Shown piece by piece: positions 7,862 to 15,954 of a stretch of 26,479 bases of DNA. The DNA comes from BS750m-G62 sp964577175 (GTDB taxonomy: Bacteria; Planctomycetota; Phycisphaerae; FEN-1346), in assembly GCA_964577175.1 (NCBI GenBank), contig CAZNYC010000051.1, positions 1 to 26,479 of the forward strand, written 5' to 3'. Under the pieces are notes generated by a model. It was not told where the DNA came from and made no database searches. It saw only the letters and a list, made by a program, of their open reading frames with translations. The position numbers and the translations under genes were made by a program. How positions within the stretch are numbered: position 1 is the stretch's first letter; the number at the start of each line of letters is the position of its first letter.

Positions 7862-7898
7862 AACGGTTGTCGTTGCCTGTTGCCCGTTGCCTGCCGTC
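7862..7898. repeat. Short degenerate repeat just after guaA
   Basis: On the minus strand GGCAACGGGCAACAGGCAAC follows the guaA stop within about ten bases: three near-copies of a GGCAAC-based hexamer/heptamer. Similar short arrays occur at gene ends in many bacteria (general knowledge). Role unknown. Confidence 0.45.
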
Positions 7899-7900
7899 AA

Positions 7901-9487
7901 TCATTCCCATTCGATGGTACTGGGCGGCTTGCTCGACACGTCGTACACCACCCGGTTCACGCCGCGGACCTCGTTGATGATGCGGGTGGCGATCGGGCCG
8001 AGGGCGTCCTCCGGCAGGCGGGCCCAGTCGGCGGTCATCCCGTCGCGGCTCGTGACGGCCCGCAGTGCGATGACGTTGGCGTAGGTCCGCTCGTCGCCCA
8101 TCACGCCCACCGCCTTGACGGGCAGCAGCAGGGCGAACGCCTGCCACAGTTTCCGGTACAGGTCGGCGGCGTGGAGTTCCTCCAGGAAGATGGCGTCCGC
8201 CTGCCGCAGGATCCGCAGTTTCCGCCGCGTCACGGGCCCGACGATGCGGACGGCCAGGCCGGGCCCCGGAAACGGGTGCCGCCAGATCATCCGCTCGGGC
8301 AGGCCGAGTTCCTCGCCCACGCGGCGAACCTCGTCCTTAAAGAGATATCGAAACGGTTCGACCAGTTTGAACCGCAGGTTCGACGGCAGCCCGCCCACGT
8401 TGTGGTGCGTCTTGATCGTGGCCGACGGGCCGCCGTGGGCCGAGACGCTCTCGATGACGTCCGGGTACAGCGTGCCCTGGGCGAGGAACGGCGGCTTGCC
8501 GAGGCGGCGGGCCTCCTTCTCGAACATGCGGATGAACACGTTGCCGATGATGCGGCGCTTGCGTTCCGGGCTGGCCACGCCCTCGAGGCGCTTGAGGAAC
8601 CGATCGGCGGCCGCCACGTAATGCAGGCGGATGCCGAGACGGTCGCGGAACTTCGCCCGGACGTTCGTCGGCTCGTTCTTCCGCAGCAGCCCGTTGTTGA
8701 TGAACACGCAGTGCAGGCGGCCGCCGATGGCCCGGTTCAAGAGGGCCGCCAGGACCGACGAGTCCACGCCCCCGCTGACGCCGCAGAGGACCCGCTGCTC
8801 GCCGATGCGGTCGCGGAGGGCGGCGGTGGTCTCCTCGACGAACGAGGCGGCGGACCATCCGCCGCGGCACTCGGCCACGCGGTAGAGGAAGTTCTCGAGG
8901 ATCTCGCGCCCCCGCGGCGTGTGAACGACCTCCGGGTGAAACTGGAGGCCGTACAGCCGCCGGCGCGCATCGCCCATCGCCGCCACGGGGGCGGTGGACG
9001 TGCGGGCGAGGACCTCGAACCCCTCCGGCGGGGTGCGGACCTGGTCGCCGTGGCTCATCCAGACGCGCATGCGGTCGGGCAGGCGGGCGAAGAGACCGCG
9101 CTTCCGGACGATGCGGATGTCCGCCCGCCCGTACTCGCGTCGGTCGGCGGGCTGGACCTCGCCGCCCAGGAGTTTCGTCATCAGTTGCAGTCCGTAGCAG
9201 ATGCCGAGGACCGGGATGCCCAGGCGCAGGAGCCCGGCGTCGCACGCGGGGCTGCCCTCGTCGGTGACCGACGCCGGCCCGCCGGAGAGGACGAGGGCGG
9301 CCGGCCGGTCGGCCGCGAGGTCGGCCGGCGAGACGGTGTGCGGGACGATCTCGCTGTACACCCCGCACTCACGAATCCGCCGCGCGATCAACTGGGTGTA
9401 CTGCGACCCGAAGTCGAGCACGACGACGCGCTGGCGCGCCGGGGGCGAGGCGAGCGGCTCAGGCGATTTTGACCGGCGGTTGCTCAT
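7901..9487 (-). CDS. guaA: GMP synthase (glutamine-hydrolysing)
   Basis: GuaA converts XMP, ATP and glutamine to GMP in the last step of guanine nucleotide synthesis. The protein is 528 aa, close to E. coli (525). The N-terminal class I amidotransferase domain has C97 in GICYGLQLM and H184/E186 in FHPEVVHT. The ATP pyrophosphatase domain has the PP-loop SGGVDSSV (238-245), followed by GTLYPDVIES, and the dimerisation domain ends with the typical TIEWE. The start ATG at 9487 lies inside the last codons of the half-length carB, a 29-base overlap; homology begins at RVVVLDFGSQYTQ (residue 20), so a start much further upstream is unlikely. The Shine-Dalgarno is weak, which fits translational coupling to carB. 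It is the last of the glutamine-using enzymes in this run. Confidence 0.96.
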   Translation of the reverse strand: MSNRRSKSPEPLASPPARQRVVVLDFGSQYTQLIARRIRECGVYSEIVPHTVSPADLAADRPAALVLSGGPASVTDEGSPACDAGLLRLGIPVLGICYGLQLMTKLLGGEVQPADRREYGRADIRIVRKRGLFARLPDRMRVWMSHGDQVRTPPEGFEVLARTSTAPVAAMGDARRRLYGLQFHPEVVHTPRGREILENFLYRVAECRGGWSAASFVEETTAALRDRIGEQRVLCGVSGGVDSSVLAALLNRAIGGRLHCVFINNGLLRKNEPTNVRAKFRDRLGIRLHYVAAADRFLKRLEGVASPERKRRIIGNVFIRMFEKEARRLGKPPFLAQGTLYPDVIESVSAHGGPSATIKTHHNVGGLPSNLRFKLVEPFRYLFKDEVRRVGEELGLPERMIWRHPFPGPGLAVRIVGPVTRRKLRILRQADAIFLEELHAADLYRKLWQAFALLLPVKAVGVMGDERTYANVIALRAVTSRDGMTADWARLPEDALGPIATRIINEVRGVNRVVYDVSSKPPSTIEWE

Positions 9488-11135
9488 AGGTGGAATAGTA
9501 GTACGGGGTGAAGGCCTCGAATTCCGCGGCGCACGTGTCCACGAGTTTGTAGACCGGCCGGATGCCGCACGCCAGCCGCCACGTGCGGACGGCGTCCTCG
9601 TCGGCCGCACCGAGCAGCCGGACGAGTTGCCGGTCGGAGAACCCCATCTGCTTGACCGCCAGCAGTTCCTCGGGCGAGAGGGTGTCCTCCAGACGGTCGG
9701 CCTCGGCGGCGCGGCGGCCCAGGTCCGCCTCCGTCTCGGCGAGTTGGGCGATGTTGTCCAGAAACCACGGGTCGATGCCCGTCAGGCGGTACACGTCGTC
9801 CACGCTCGTGCCGCCGGCCAGCGCGGCCTTGACGTGGAAGATGCGGTCCGGCGAGGGCGTGACGAGGGCGTGCTTCAGGGCCTCGCCCTCGAGCCGCTCG
9901 TCCGGGTCCTCCAGGCCCGCCACGCCGATCTCCAGCGACCGCATCGCCTTCTGGAGGGCCTCCTTGAACGAGCGGCCGATGGCCATCGCCTCCCCCACGC
10001 TGTGCATCGACGTGTTCAGCACCGCCTCGGTCTGGGGAAACTTCTCGAACGTGAACCGCGGCACCTTGACGACGCAGTAATCGATCGTGGGTTCGAACGA
10101 GGCGGGCGTCTCGCGCGTGATGTCGTTGGGGATCTCGTCAAGCCGATACCCGACGGCCAGTTTGGCCGCGATCTTCGCGATGGGGAACCCCGTGGCCTTC
10201 GAGGCCAGGGCGCTGGAGCGGCTGACGCGCGGGTTCATCTCGACGACCCGCATCTCGCCGGTCCGCGGGCAGACGGCGAACTGGATGTTCGACCCGCCCG
10301 TCTCGACGCCGATCTCGCGGATGATCGCCACGGCGGCGTCGCGCATCGCCTGGTACTCGCGGTCCGTGAGCGTCTGGGCGGGGGCGACGGTGATCGAGTC
10401 GCCCGTGTGCACGCCCATCGGGTCCACGTTTTCGATGGAGCAGATGATGACGACGTTGTCCGCGAGGTCGCGCATGACCTCGAGTTCGAATTCCTTCCAG
10501 CCGAGGACGGACTCCTCGATGAGCGTCTGGTGGATGGGGCTGGCCTCGAGGGCGGCCCGGGCCATCGCCTTGAGTTCCTCGCGGTTGTAGGCCGTCCCGC
10601 CGCCCGTGCCGCCCAGCGTGTAACTCGGGCGCAGGATGACCGGCAGGCCGATGGCGTCGGCGGCGTCCATGGCCTCGTCGACGGAACGGACGACGCGCCC
10701 CTCGGGCATCGCCAGGCCGATCCGCTCCATCGCCTCCTTGAAACTCTGGCGCGACTCGGCCTTCTCGATGGCGTCGGGGCTGGCGCCGATCATCTCGACG
10801 CCGAGGTCGTCCAGCACGCCGGACTCGGCCAGCGCCTCGGCGGTGTTCAGCGCGGTCTGGCCGCCGACGGTCGGCAGGAGGGCGTCCGGCCGCTCCTCGC
10901 GAACGATCGCCTCCACCACCTCCGGCGTAATCGGCTCCACGTACGTCCGGTGCGAGAACTGCGGGTCCGTCATGATCGTGGCCGGGTTCGAGTTCACCAG
11001 GACCACGCGGTACCCCTCGGCGAGCAGGGCCTTGCACGCCTGCGTGCCGGAGTAGTCGAACTCGCACGCCTGCCCGATGATGATCGGGCCGGAGCCGATG
11101 ACAAGAATCGTCGAGATATCGGTCCGTTTAGGCAT
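9459..11135 (-). CDS. carB: Carbamoyl-phosphate synthase large subunit, N-terminal half only
   Basis: The protein is 558 aa, about half the usual ~1070-aa CarB. It covers the carboxy-phosphate half: the N-terminal fold (MPKRTDISTILVIGSGP, CEFDYSG), the ATP-grasp domain (SYTLGGTGGGTAYN, GWKEFELEVMRD, EMNPRVSRSSALASKATG) and the oligomerisation domain (TGIDPWFLDNI to RPVYKLVDTCAAEFE). It ends at YYYSTYEQPPVKIA, at the linker where E. coli CarB passes to its second half. The carbamate-phosphorylating half and the MGS-like allosteric domain are absent, and guaA follows directly. Separately encoded halves are known in Aquifex and some methanogens, so this may be a carB1 with carB2 elsewhere. The start ATG overlaps the carA stop (ATGCCTAA). 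No frameshift is evident: the frame ends cleanly and no second-half remnant follows. Confidence 0.93.
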   Translation of the reverse strand: MPKRTDISTILVIGSGPIIIGQACEFDYSGTQACKALLAEGYRVVLVNSNPATIMTDPQFSHRTYVEPITPEVVEAIVREERPDALLPTVGGQTALNTAEALAESGVLDDLGVEMIGASPDAIEKAESRQSFKEAMERIGLAMPEGRVVRSVDEAMDAADAIGLPVILRPSYTLGGTGGGTAYNREELKAMARAALEASPIHQTLIEESVLGWKEFELEVMRDLADNVVIICSIENVDPMGVHTGDSITVAPAQTLTDREYQAMRDAAVAIIREIGVETGGSNIQFAVCPRTGEMRVVEMNPRVSRSSALASKATGFPIAKIAAKLAVGYRLDEIPNDITRETPASFEPTIDYCVVKVPRFTFEKFPQTEAVLNTSMHSVGEAMAIGRSFKEALQKAMRSLEIGVAGLEDPDERLEGEALKHALVTPSPDRIFHVKAALAGGTSVDDVYRLTGIDPWFLDNIAQLAETEADLGRRAAEADRLEDTLSPEELLAVKQMGFSDRQLVRLLGAADEDAVRTWRLACGIRPVYKLVDTCAAEFEAFTPYYYSTYEQPPVKIA

Positions 11136-12249
11136 CGGCCCCCCGCTCCATCAGGTCGCGAAACCGGCGAAACAGGTAATGCGCGTCGTGCGGCCCGGGC
11201 GACGCCTCCGGGTGAAACTGGACGCTGAACATCGGCAGCCGCCGGTGCCGCAGCCCCTCCAGCGTCTGGTCATTCAGATTCAGATGCGTGAGTTCAACGT
11301 CGTCCTGCGGCAGGGTGTCGATGTCCACGCAGAAGCCGTGGTTCTGGACGGTGATGGCCACCCGGCCGGTGGCGAGGTCCTTGGCGGGGTGGTTCGCCCC
11401 GTGATGGCCGAACTTCAGTTTGTACGTCTCGCCGCCCAGGGCCTGGCCCAGCATCTGGTGCCCCATGCAGATGCCGAAGATGGGCACCGGTTCGCCGCCC
11501 GGCGGCTCCTGGATGAGCGAGCGGAGCGTCTCGACGGCCTGCGGCACGGCCGCCGGGTCGCCGGGCCCGTTTGAGAGCATGATGCCGTCCGGCCGGCGGT
11601 CGGCGATCTCCTCCGCCGTCGCCGACGCCGGCACGACGAGCACACGGCAGCCGACCTCGCGCAGGCACCGCGCGATGTTGTACTTGAGGCCGTAATCCAG
11701 CAGCGCGACGAGCGGTCCGTCCGGCGGGGCCGTCTCGGGTTCCCACTCCCACGGCTCGCGGCAGGTGACCTCGCGCACGAGGTCGCGGCCGACGAGGCCG
11801 GGCGAGGCCCGCGCCTTCTCGACCAGGCGCCGCGGGTCGTCGTCGACGTGCGAGAGGACGGCCGTCATCGCCCCCTCGGTCCGGATGCGGCGCGTCAGGG
11901 CCCGCGTGTCGACCCCCGTGATGCCGGGGATGCCGGCGTCGCGGAGGTAAGCGTCCAGGTCGCCGCGGGCGCGCCAGTTCGACGCGCGGCGCGAGAGTTC
12001 GCGCACGACGAATCCCTCGACCCACGGGCGATGCGACTCGGCGTCCTCGGCGTTCACACCGTAATTGCCGATGAGCGGGGCGGTCATCACCACGATCTGC
12101 CCGTGGTACGACGGATCGGTCACCACCTCCTGGTACCCGGCCATGGAGGTGTTGAAGACGACTTCGCCGGCGGCCTCGGCGCGGGCGCCGAAGGCGCCGC
12201 CGACGAAGACGGTGCCGTCCTCCAGGGCCAGTAAGGCGCGATGGGCCAT
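11128..12249 (-). CDS. carA: Carbamoyl-phosphate synthase small (glutaminase) subunit
   Basis: CarA hydrolyses glutamine and channels ammonia to the large subunit for carbamoyl phosphate, the precursor of pyrimidines and arginine. The protein is 373 aa, the normal length. The N-terminal CPSase domain has GEVVFNTSMAGYQEVVTDPS and ITGVDTRALTRRIR. The class I amidotransferase domain has LDYGLKYNI, LSNGPGDP, the nucleophile C261 in GICMGHQ, and H346/E348 in QFHPEASPGPHD. The ATG at 12249 is preceded by a purine-rich AAGAAGGGGAAGG. Its stop overlaps the carB start by 8 bases. No pyrimidine or arginine genes flank it; the neighbours are other glutamine-dependent enzymes. Very secure. Confidence 0.96.
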   Translation of the reverse strand: MAHRALLALEDGTVFVGGAFGARAEAAGEVVFNTSMAGYQEVVTDPSYHGQIVVMTAPLIGNYGVNAEDAESHRPWVEGFVVRELSRRASNWRARGDLDAYLRDAGIPGITGVDTRALTRRIRTEGAMTAVLSHVDDDPRRLVEKARASPGLVGRDLVREVTCREPWEWEPETAPPDGPLVALLDYGLKYNIARCLREVGCRVLVVPASATAEEIADRRPDGIMLSNGPGDPAAVPQAVETLRSLIQEPPGGEPVPIFGICMGHQMLGQALGGETYKLKFGHHGANHPAKDLATGRVAITVQNHGFCVDIDTLPQDDVELTHLNLNDQTLEGLRHRRLPMFSVQFHPEASPGPHDAHYLFRRFRDLMERGADA

Positions 12250-12267
12250 TCCTTCCCCTTCTTGCCG

Positions 12268-12293
12268 CGCGGCGGCGTTCCAAGGCCGCCGCG
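12268..12293. other. Hairpin in the purF-carA gap
   Basis: A perfect 9-bp stem CGCGGCGGC / GCCGCCGCG with an 8-base loop, about 19 bases upstream of the carA start. There is no T run. It could be a leader structure or another dispersed palindrome; nothing in the sequence decides. Confidence 0.35.
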
Positions 12294-12371
12294 TTCACGG
12301 GCTTCCGTCAAGCGTGGCGGCCTGGGAAGGCCATCACGCGGCTATCGGGTGGGTGATCGGTTCCTCGTCCC

Positions 12372-13931
12372 TCAACACGATCCTTGAAACTGCTGCGGCT
12401 CGAACTGTTCCTTGTGAATCCCCGCCGGCACGTCCGTCGGGTAATCGCCCGTGAAGCAGGCGGTGCACATGGCGTCGGCGTCCGGCACGACGCTCAGCAT
12501 GCCCTCGACGGAGAGGTAGCGAAGCGAATCGGCCCCGATGAAATCGCGGATCTCCTCCACGGTATGGGCGGAGGCGATCAACTCCTCGCGCGTGGACATG
12601 TCGATGCCGTAGAAGCACGGGCACCGGATCGGCGGGCTCGAGACGCGGACGTGCACCTCCGCCGCCCCCGCCCCGCGGATCAGGCGGATGAGTTTCCGCA
12701 GCGTCGTCCCGCGGACGAGCGAATCCTCGACCACCACCACCCGCTTGCCGCGAAGCACCCCCGCCACGGGGTTGAACTTCACGCGCACGTCCACGTCGCG
12801 CTCGTGCTGGTACGGGCTGATGAACGTCCGGCCGACGTAATGGTTCCGGATGAGGCCGATCTCGAACCGCAGGCCCGCCTGCTCGGCGTACCCGAGGGCG
12901 GCGGTGTTGGCCGAGTCCGGCACGGCGATGACGATGTCGGCCTCGGCGGGGGCCTCCTCGGCCAGGCGGCGGCCGAAGGCCCGGCGGATCTTGTCGGCCT
13001 TCTGGCCGAAGATGCGGCTGTCGGGCCGCGCAAAGTAGATGAACTCGAAGATGCACGACGCCTGCCGCGGCGCCGCCGGCAGCCGACGCGAATGCACGCC
13101 GCCTGAGTCGACCACGAGCATCTCGCCCGGCGCCAGGCTGCGGACGTGCTCGGCCTGGAGGATATCGAGCGCGCACGTCTCGCTCGCCACGACCGGCGCC
13201 TCGCCCAGCCGGCCGAAACACAACGGCCGCCAGCCGAACGGGTCCCGCACCGCCACCAGCATCTCCGGCGAGAGGAACACCAGCGCGTACGCCCCCACGA
13301 CCTGGCGGAGCGATTCCTCGATGGCGTCCGGCAGGGCGTCGGCCCGGCTGCGGGCCACCAGGTGCAGGACCACCTCGGAATCGGTCGTCGTCTGGAAGAT
13401 GGAGCCCTCTTCCTCCATCGCCTTTCGCAGCGAGGCCGAGTTCACGAGGTTCCCGTTGTGCGCCGCCGCCAGTTGGCCCCGCTTGTACTCGATGAGGATG
13501 GGCTGGGCGTTGCGGGCGCTGGAGGCCCCGGTCGTCGAGTACCGGTTGTGGCCGATGGCGGCCGCGCCGGGCAGCCCCGCCAGCGACGCCGGGTCCGCGA
13601 AGACCTGCGACACCAGGCCCGGCCCCTTGTGGAGGCGGAGCCGCCCGCCGTCGGAGGCGGCGATGCCGGCCGCTTCCTGCCCGCGATGCTGGAGCGCGTA
13701 CAGGCCGAAATAGGCGTGGCGGGCGGCCTCGGCGTCGCCCCAGATGCCGAACAGGCCGCAGCATTCCCGCGGGCGGTCGCCGGACGGGTGGCATGGCCAG
13801 CCGACGTTGGGTGGCCATGTACGTCGGACGGCCTCATGGCCACGCAAGCGTGGCCATGCCACCCCCTCACCCTGCCCTCTCCCGCCGGGGGAGAGGGTGT
13901 GATGCCGCACGTTGGGCTCACGCTCGCTCAT
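12372..13931 (-). CDS. purF: Amidophosphoribosyltransferase, unusual N-terminal extension
   Basis: PurF makes phosphoribosylamine from PRPP and glutamine, the first committed step of purine synthesis. The glutaminase domain starts at CGLFGIWGD; the Ntn nucleophile is C58 if the ATG at 13931 is the start. Other motifs are LQHRGQEAAGIA, GHNRYSTTG, AHNGNLVN and SETCALD; the phosphoribosyltransferase part has VPDSANTAALGYAEQ and the PRPP loop VVVEDSLVRGTTLRKLIR. The end (CTACFTGDYPTDVP) is typical. The start is uncertain: no start codon lies within 25 codons of the nucleophile. In-frame options are GTG at 13862, TTG at 13847 or ATG at 13931 (519 aa), the last having GGAGG and AGGA upstream. The ~57-residue extension is encoded by palindromic repeats and would have to be removed to free the cysteine. 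Confidence 0.9.
   Translation of the reverse strand: MSEREPNVRHHTLSPGGRGQGEGVAWPRLRGHEAVRRTWPPNVGWPCHPSGDRPRECCGLFGIWGDAEAARHAYFGLYALQHRGQEAAGIAASDGGRLRLHKGPGLVSQVFADPASLAGLPGAAAIGHNRYSTTGASSARNAQPILIEYKRGQLAAAHNGNLVNSASLRKAMEEEGSIFQTTTDSEVVLHLVARSRADALPDAIEESLRQVVGAYALVFLSPEMLVAVRDPFGWRPLCFGRLGEAPVVASETCALDILQAEHVRSLAPGEMLVVDSGGVHSRRLPAAPRQASCIFEFIYFARPDSRIFGQKADKIRRAFGRRLAEEAPAEADIVIAVPDSANTAALGYAEQAGLRFEIGLIRNHYVGRTFISPYQHERDVDVRVKFNPVAGVLRGKRVVVVEDSLVRGTTLRKLIRLIRGAGAAEVHVRVSSPPIRCPCFYGIDMSTREELIASAHTVEEIRDFIGADSLRYLSVEGMLSVVPDADAMCTACFTGDYPTDVPAGIHKEQFEPQQFQGSC
13835..13897. repeat. Two palindromic repeats covering the purF 5' region
   Basis: One palindrome (13835-13858) has perfect 11-bp arms CATGGCCACGC and GCGTGGCCATG around a 2-base centre. 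The second (13875-13897) has 9-bp arms CCCTCTCCC and GGGAGAGGG, a core like dispersed repeats seen in many bacterial genomes. CCGACGTTGG (13801-13810) and CCGCACGTTGGG (13914-13925) flank them as related sequences. All lie in the open frame that precedes the PurF catalytic cysteine. Confidence 0.75.
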
Positions 13932-13937
13932 GACACG

Positions 13938-13947
13938 TCCTGCCTCC
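13938..13947 (-). promoter_or_regulatory. Shine-Dalgarno candidate for the long purF start
   Basis: On the minus strand GGAGG (13943-13947) and AGGA (13938-13941) lie 6-11 bases before the ATG at 13931. They support use of this start despite the unusual N-terminal sequence. Confidence 0.45.
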
Positions 13948-14149
13948 GGTCGGGGCCGGCCACGGGTGTAGAGTGTGCCCGCGGCGAAGCGGCTTCAGGG
14001 GGGTACCTCGACGGGCCCGCGGTGGATTCTAGGGCCCGGTCCCCTGTCTTGCAAGCGAAACATCGGTCCGCTCCTCCCGGTCCCGGGTCATCGGGCCTAC
14101 CCTCGGCAACGGATACATGTTTTCCGGGCAGCGCGAGAGCATGCCGCCC

Positions 14150-14195
14150 GGCATTCGCCATTCCTTCGTCATTCGGCCCTCGTCATTCGCCATTG
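14150..14195. repeat. Degenerate CATTCG-type repeat overlapping the gltD stop
   Basis: A series of units such as CATTCGCCATTC, CGTCATTCGG and CGTCATTCGCCATT. The last unit encodes the final gltD residues (NGE) and its stop, so the repeat touches the coding end. The other 200 bases up to purF show no gene. Confidence 0.6.
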
Positions 14196-15622
14196 TCTTT
14201 CAAGTAGTCGTCGATGTGTTCCGCCGCGCGGCGGCCGGCGTCGATGGCACGGACCACCAGCGACGCCCCGTGCACGCAATCGCTGGCGGCAAAGACGCCC
14301 TCCCGGCTCGTCATGCCGCGCGCGTCCACCGTCAGGTTACCGCGCTCGTCCGTCTCCAGCCCGGCCGAGGCCACCATCGGCCCGTGCCGCACGTGCACGA
14401 ACCCCAGGGCCAGGAGGACGAGGTCCGCGTCGAGCCCGAACTCGGTACCGGGCACCTCCTCGAAGGTCCGCTTGCCCTCGGCGTCCGGCTCGGACCATTG
14501 GATGCGGACGCACCGCAGGCCGTGCACGTCAATGCCGCCGTGCCCGATGAACTCCTTCGTCAGGACGCTCCAGAGCCGGTCGCAGCCTTCCTCGTGGCTG
14601 CTGCTGGTCCGCTTGATGGTGGGCCAGGTGGGCCAGGGGCACGCGGCGGGGCGCTGGTCGGGCGGTTCGGGGAGGAGTTCGATCTGGGTGATCTCCGCCG
14701 CCCCCTGCCGGCGGGCCGTCCCGACGCAGTCGCTCCCCGTATCGCCGCCGCCGATGACGACGACCTTCCGGCCGCCCGCCCAAATGGCGCCCTCGTCCGG
14801 CACGTCCTCACCGGCCACGCGGCGGTTCTGCTGGACGAGGAAGTCCATCGCGAAGTGGATGCCCTCCAGCCCCCGGCCGGGGATGGTGAGGTCGCGCGGC
14901 TGCTCGGCGCCGGCGGCCAGGAGGACGGCGTCGAACTTGCGGACCAGGTACCGCATCGACACGTCGTCGCCGACGACGACGCCCGTCTCGAACGCGACGC
15001 CCTCGGCCCGCATCTGGTCGAGGCGGCGGTCGAGGACCCACTTCTCGAGTTTGAAGTCCGGAATGCCGCAGCGCAGGATGCCGCCCGGGTGCGGGTTCTT
15101 CTCGAAGACGACCGTCTCATGCCCCGCCCGGGCCAGTTGCTGCGCAGCCGCCAGGCCCGCCGGCCCCGACCCGACGACGGCCACGCGGCGGCCGGTGTGA
15201 TGGGACGGCGGCTCGGGCCGGATCAGCCCGTCCCGCCAGCCCCGCTCCGCCACCGCCAGTTCGATCTGGCGGATCGTAACCGCCTCCGCCCCGATGGAGA
15301 GCGTGCACGCCGCCTCGCACGGGGCGGGGCACACGCGGCCGGTGATCTCCGGGAAGTTGTTCGTCGCGTGGAGGAACGCCAGCGCCCGCGCCCAGTCCTC
15401 GCGGTACACCATCTCGTTGAATTCCGGGATGCGGTTCGCCAGCGGGCACCCGTACGCATGGCAGAACGGGATGCCGCAGTCCATGCACCGGGCGGCCTGC
15501 TCGCGCAGGGTGACGTCGGGCAGGCGGCCCTCGACCTCGCGCCAGTCCGCCACGCGCAGGGGAACCGGCCGCTTCGGCGCGGTCTGCCGGACGTATTCCA
15601 GGAAACCGGTGGGCTTGGCCAT
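14183..15622 (-). CDS. gltD: Glutamate synthase small (beta) subunit
   Basis: GltD oxidises NADPH and passes electrons through FAD and Fe-S clusters to GltB for reductive glutamate formation. The protein is 479 aa, as usual. The N-terminal domain has cysteine motifs for [4Fe-4S] clusters (RCMDCGIPFCHAYGCP and VCPAPCEAACTL). Then come the FAD Rossmann motif VAVVGSGPAGLAAAQQLA and the NADPH motif VVVIGGGDTGSDCVGT. The C-terminal end has the FAD-contacting GVFAASDCVHGASLVV, where many relatives have GD in place of SD. The ATG at 15622 is chosen with GGAG 8 bases upstream; an in-frame TTG two codons earlier is less likely. It follows gltB with a 332-base repeat-filled gap, so a separate promoter or read-through is needed. 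Confidence 0.96.
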   Translation of the reverse strand: MAKPTGFLEYVRQTAPKRPVPLRVADWREVEGRLPDVTLREQAARCMDCGIPFCHAYGCPLANRIPEFNEMVYREDWARALAFLHATNNFPEITGRVCPAPCEAACTLSIGAEAVTIRQIELAVAERGWRDGLIRPEPPSHHTGRRVAVVGSGPAGLAAAQQLARAGHETVVFEKNPHPGGILRCGIPDFKLEKWVLDRRLDQMRAEGVAFETGVVVGDDVSMRYLVRKFDAVLLAAGAEQPRDLTIPGRGLEGIHFAMDFLVQQNRRVAGEDVPDEGAIWAGGRKVVVIGGGDTGSDCVGTARRQGAAEITQIELLPEPPDQRPAACPWPTWPTIKRTSSSHEEGCDRLWSVLTKEFIGHGGIDVHGLRCVRIQWSEPDAEGKRTFEEVPGTEFGLDADLVLLALGFVHVRHGPMVASAGLETDERGNLTVDARGMTSREGVFAASDCVHGASLVVRAIDAGRRAAEHIDDYLKDNGE

Positions 15623-15954
15623 CGTCAATCTCCACTCCGTCGCTAACGCTTAACCGCAATGATGAATGGGGAATGATGAATGATGAACGCGGAACCCCAT
15701 ATCGCCCTTTTGTCATTCTGAGGAGGCCGCCAGGCCGACGAAGAATCTCGCCTTGACGCCGCTGGCACGGCGAGATTCTTCGTCCCCGCCAGCGGGGCCT
15801 CAGAATGACAACCCGTCGCAAGCGGACCGGCGAACACGGACCGCCCCCGCCGCCTCGGCGCCACCCCGACGTTCGCGCCGCGGCCGTGGCCGTTTCCGCC
15901 TTCTACTTCATCATTCATTATTCATCATTCCTTGTTCATCATTGTTGTTTCGCC
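15623..15954. repeat. Repeat-filled gltB-gltD gap: TTCATCATTC inverted arms around a palindrome
   Basis: This 332-base gap holds no gene. Outer inverted arms are at 15658-15688 (units like AATGATGAA) and 15907-15943 (TTCATCATTC, TTCATCATTCC). Between them lies copy B of the 100-bp palindrome (15711-15810). The right arm ends about 12 bases from the gltB stop. The same nesting, outer inverted arms around the 100-bp palindrome, occurs in the fabH-symporter gap with different outer arms. No promoter for gltD could be recognised. Confidence 0.75.
15711..15810. repeat. 100-bp palindromic repeat, copy B
   Basis: It has the same termini as copy A (TGTCATTCTGAGG / CCTCAGAATGACA) and the same inner pair GAAGAATCTCGCC / GGCGAGATTCTTC. 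The small arm hairpins differ in sequence from copy A (GGCC/GGCC left, CCCCGC/GCGGGG right) but still pair. Confidence 0.85.

Noticed and set aside
8071..8087. Another match to the putative enhancer motif (CTACGCCAACGTC on the minus strand)
   Set aside because: It lies within guaA coding sequence for a conserved segment (TYANVIALRA), with no sigma54 promoter nearby; it shows that single matches occur by chance.
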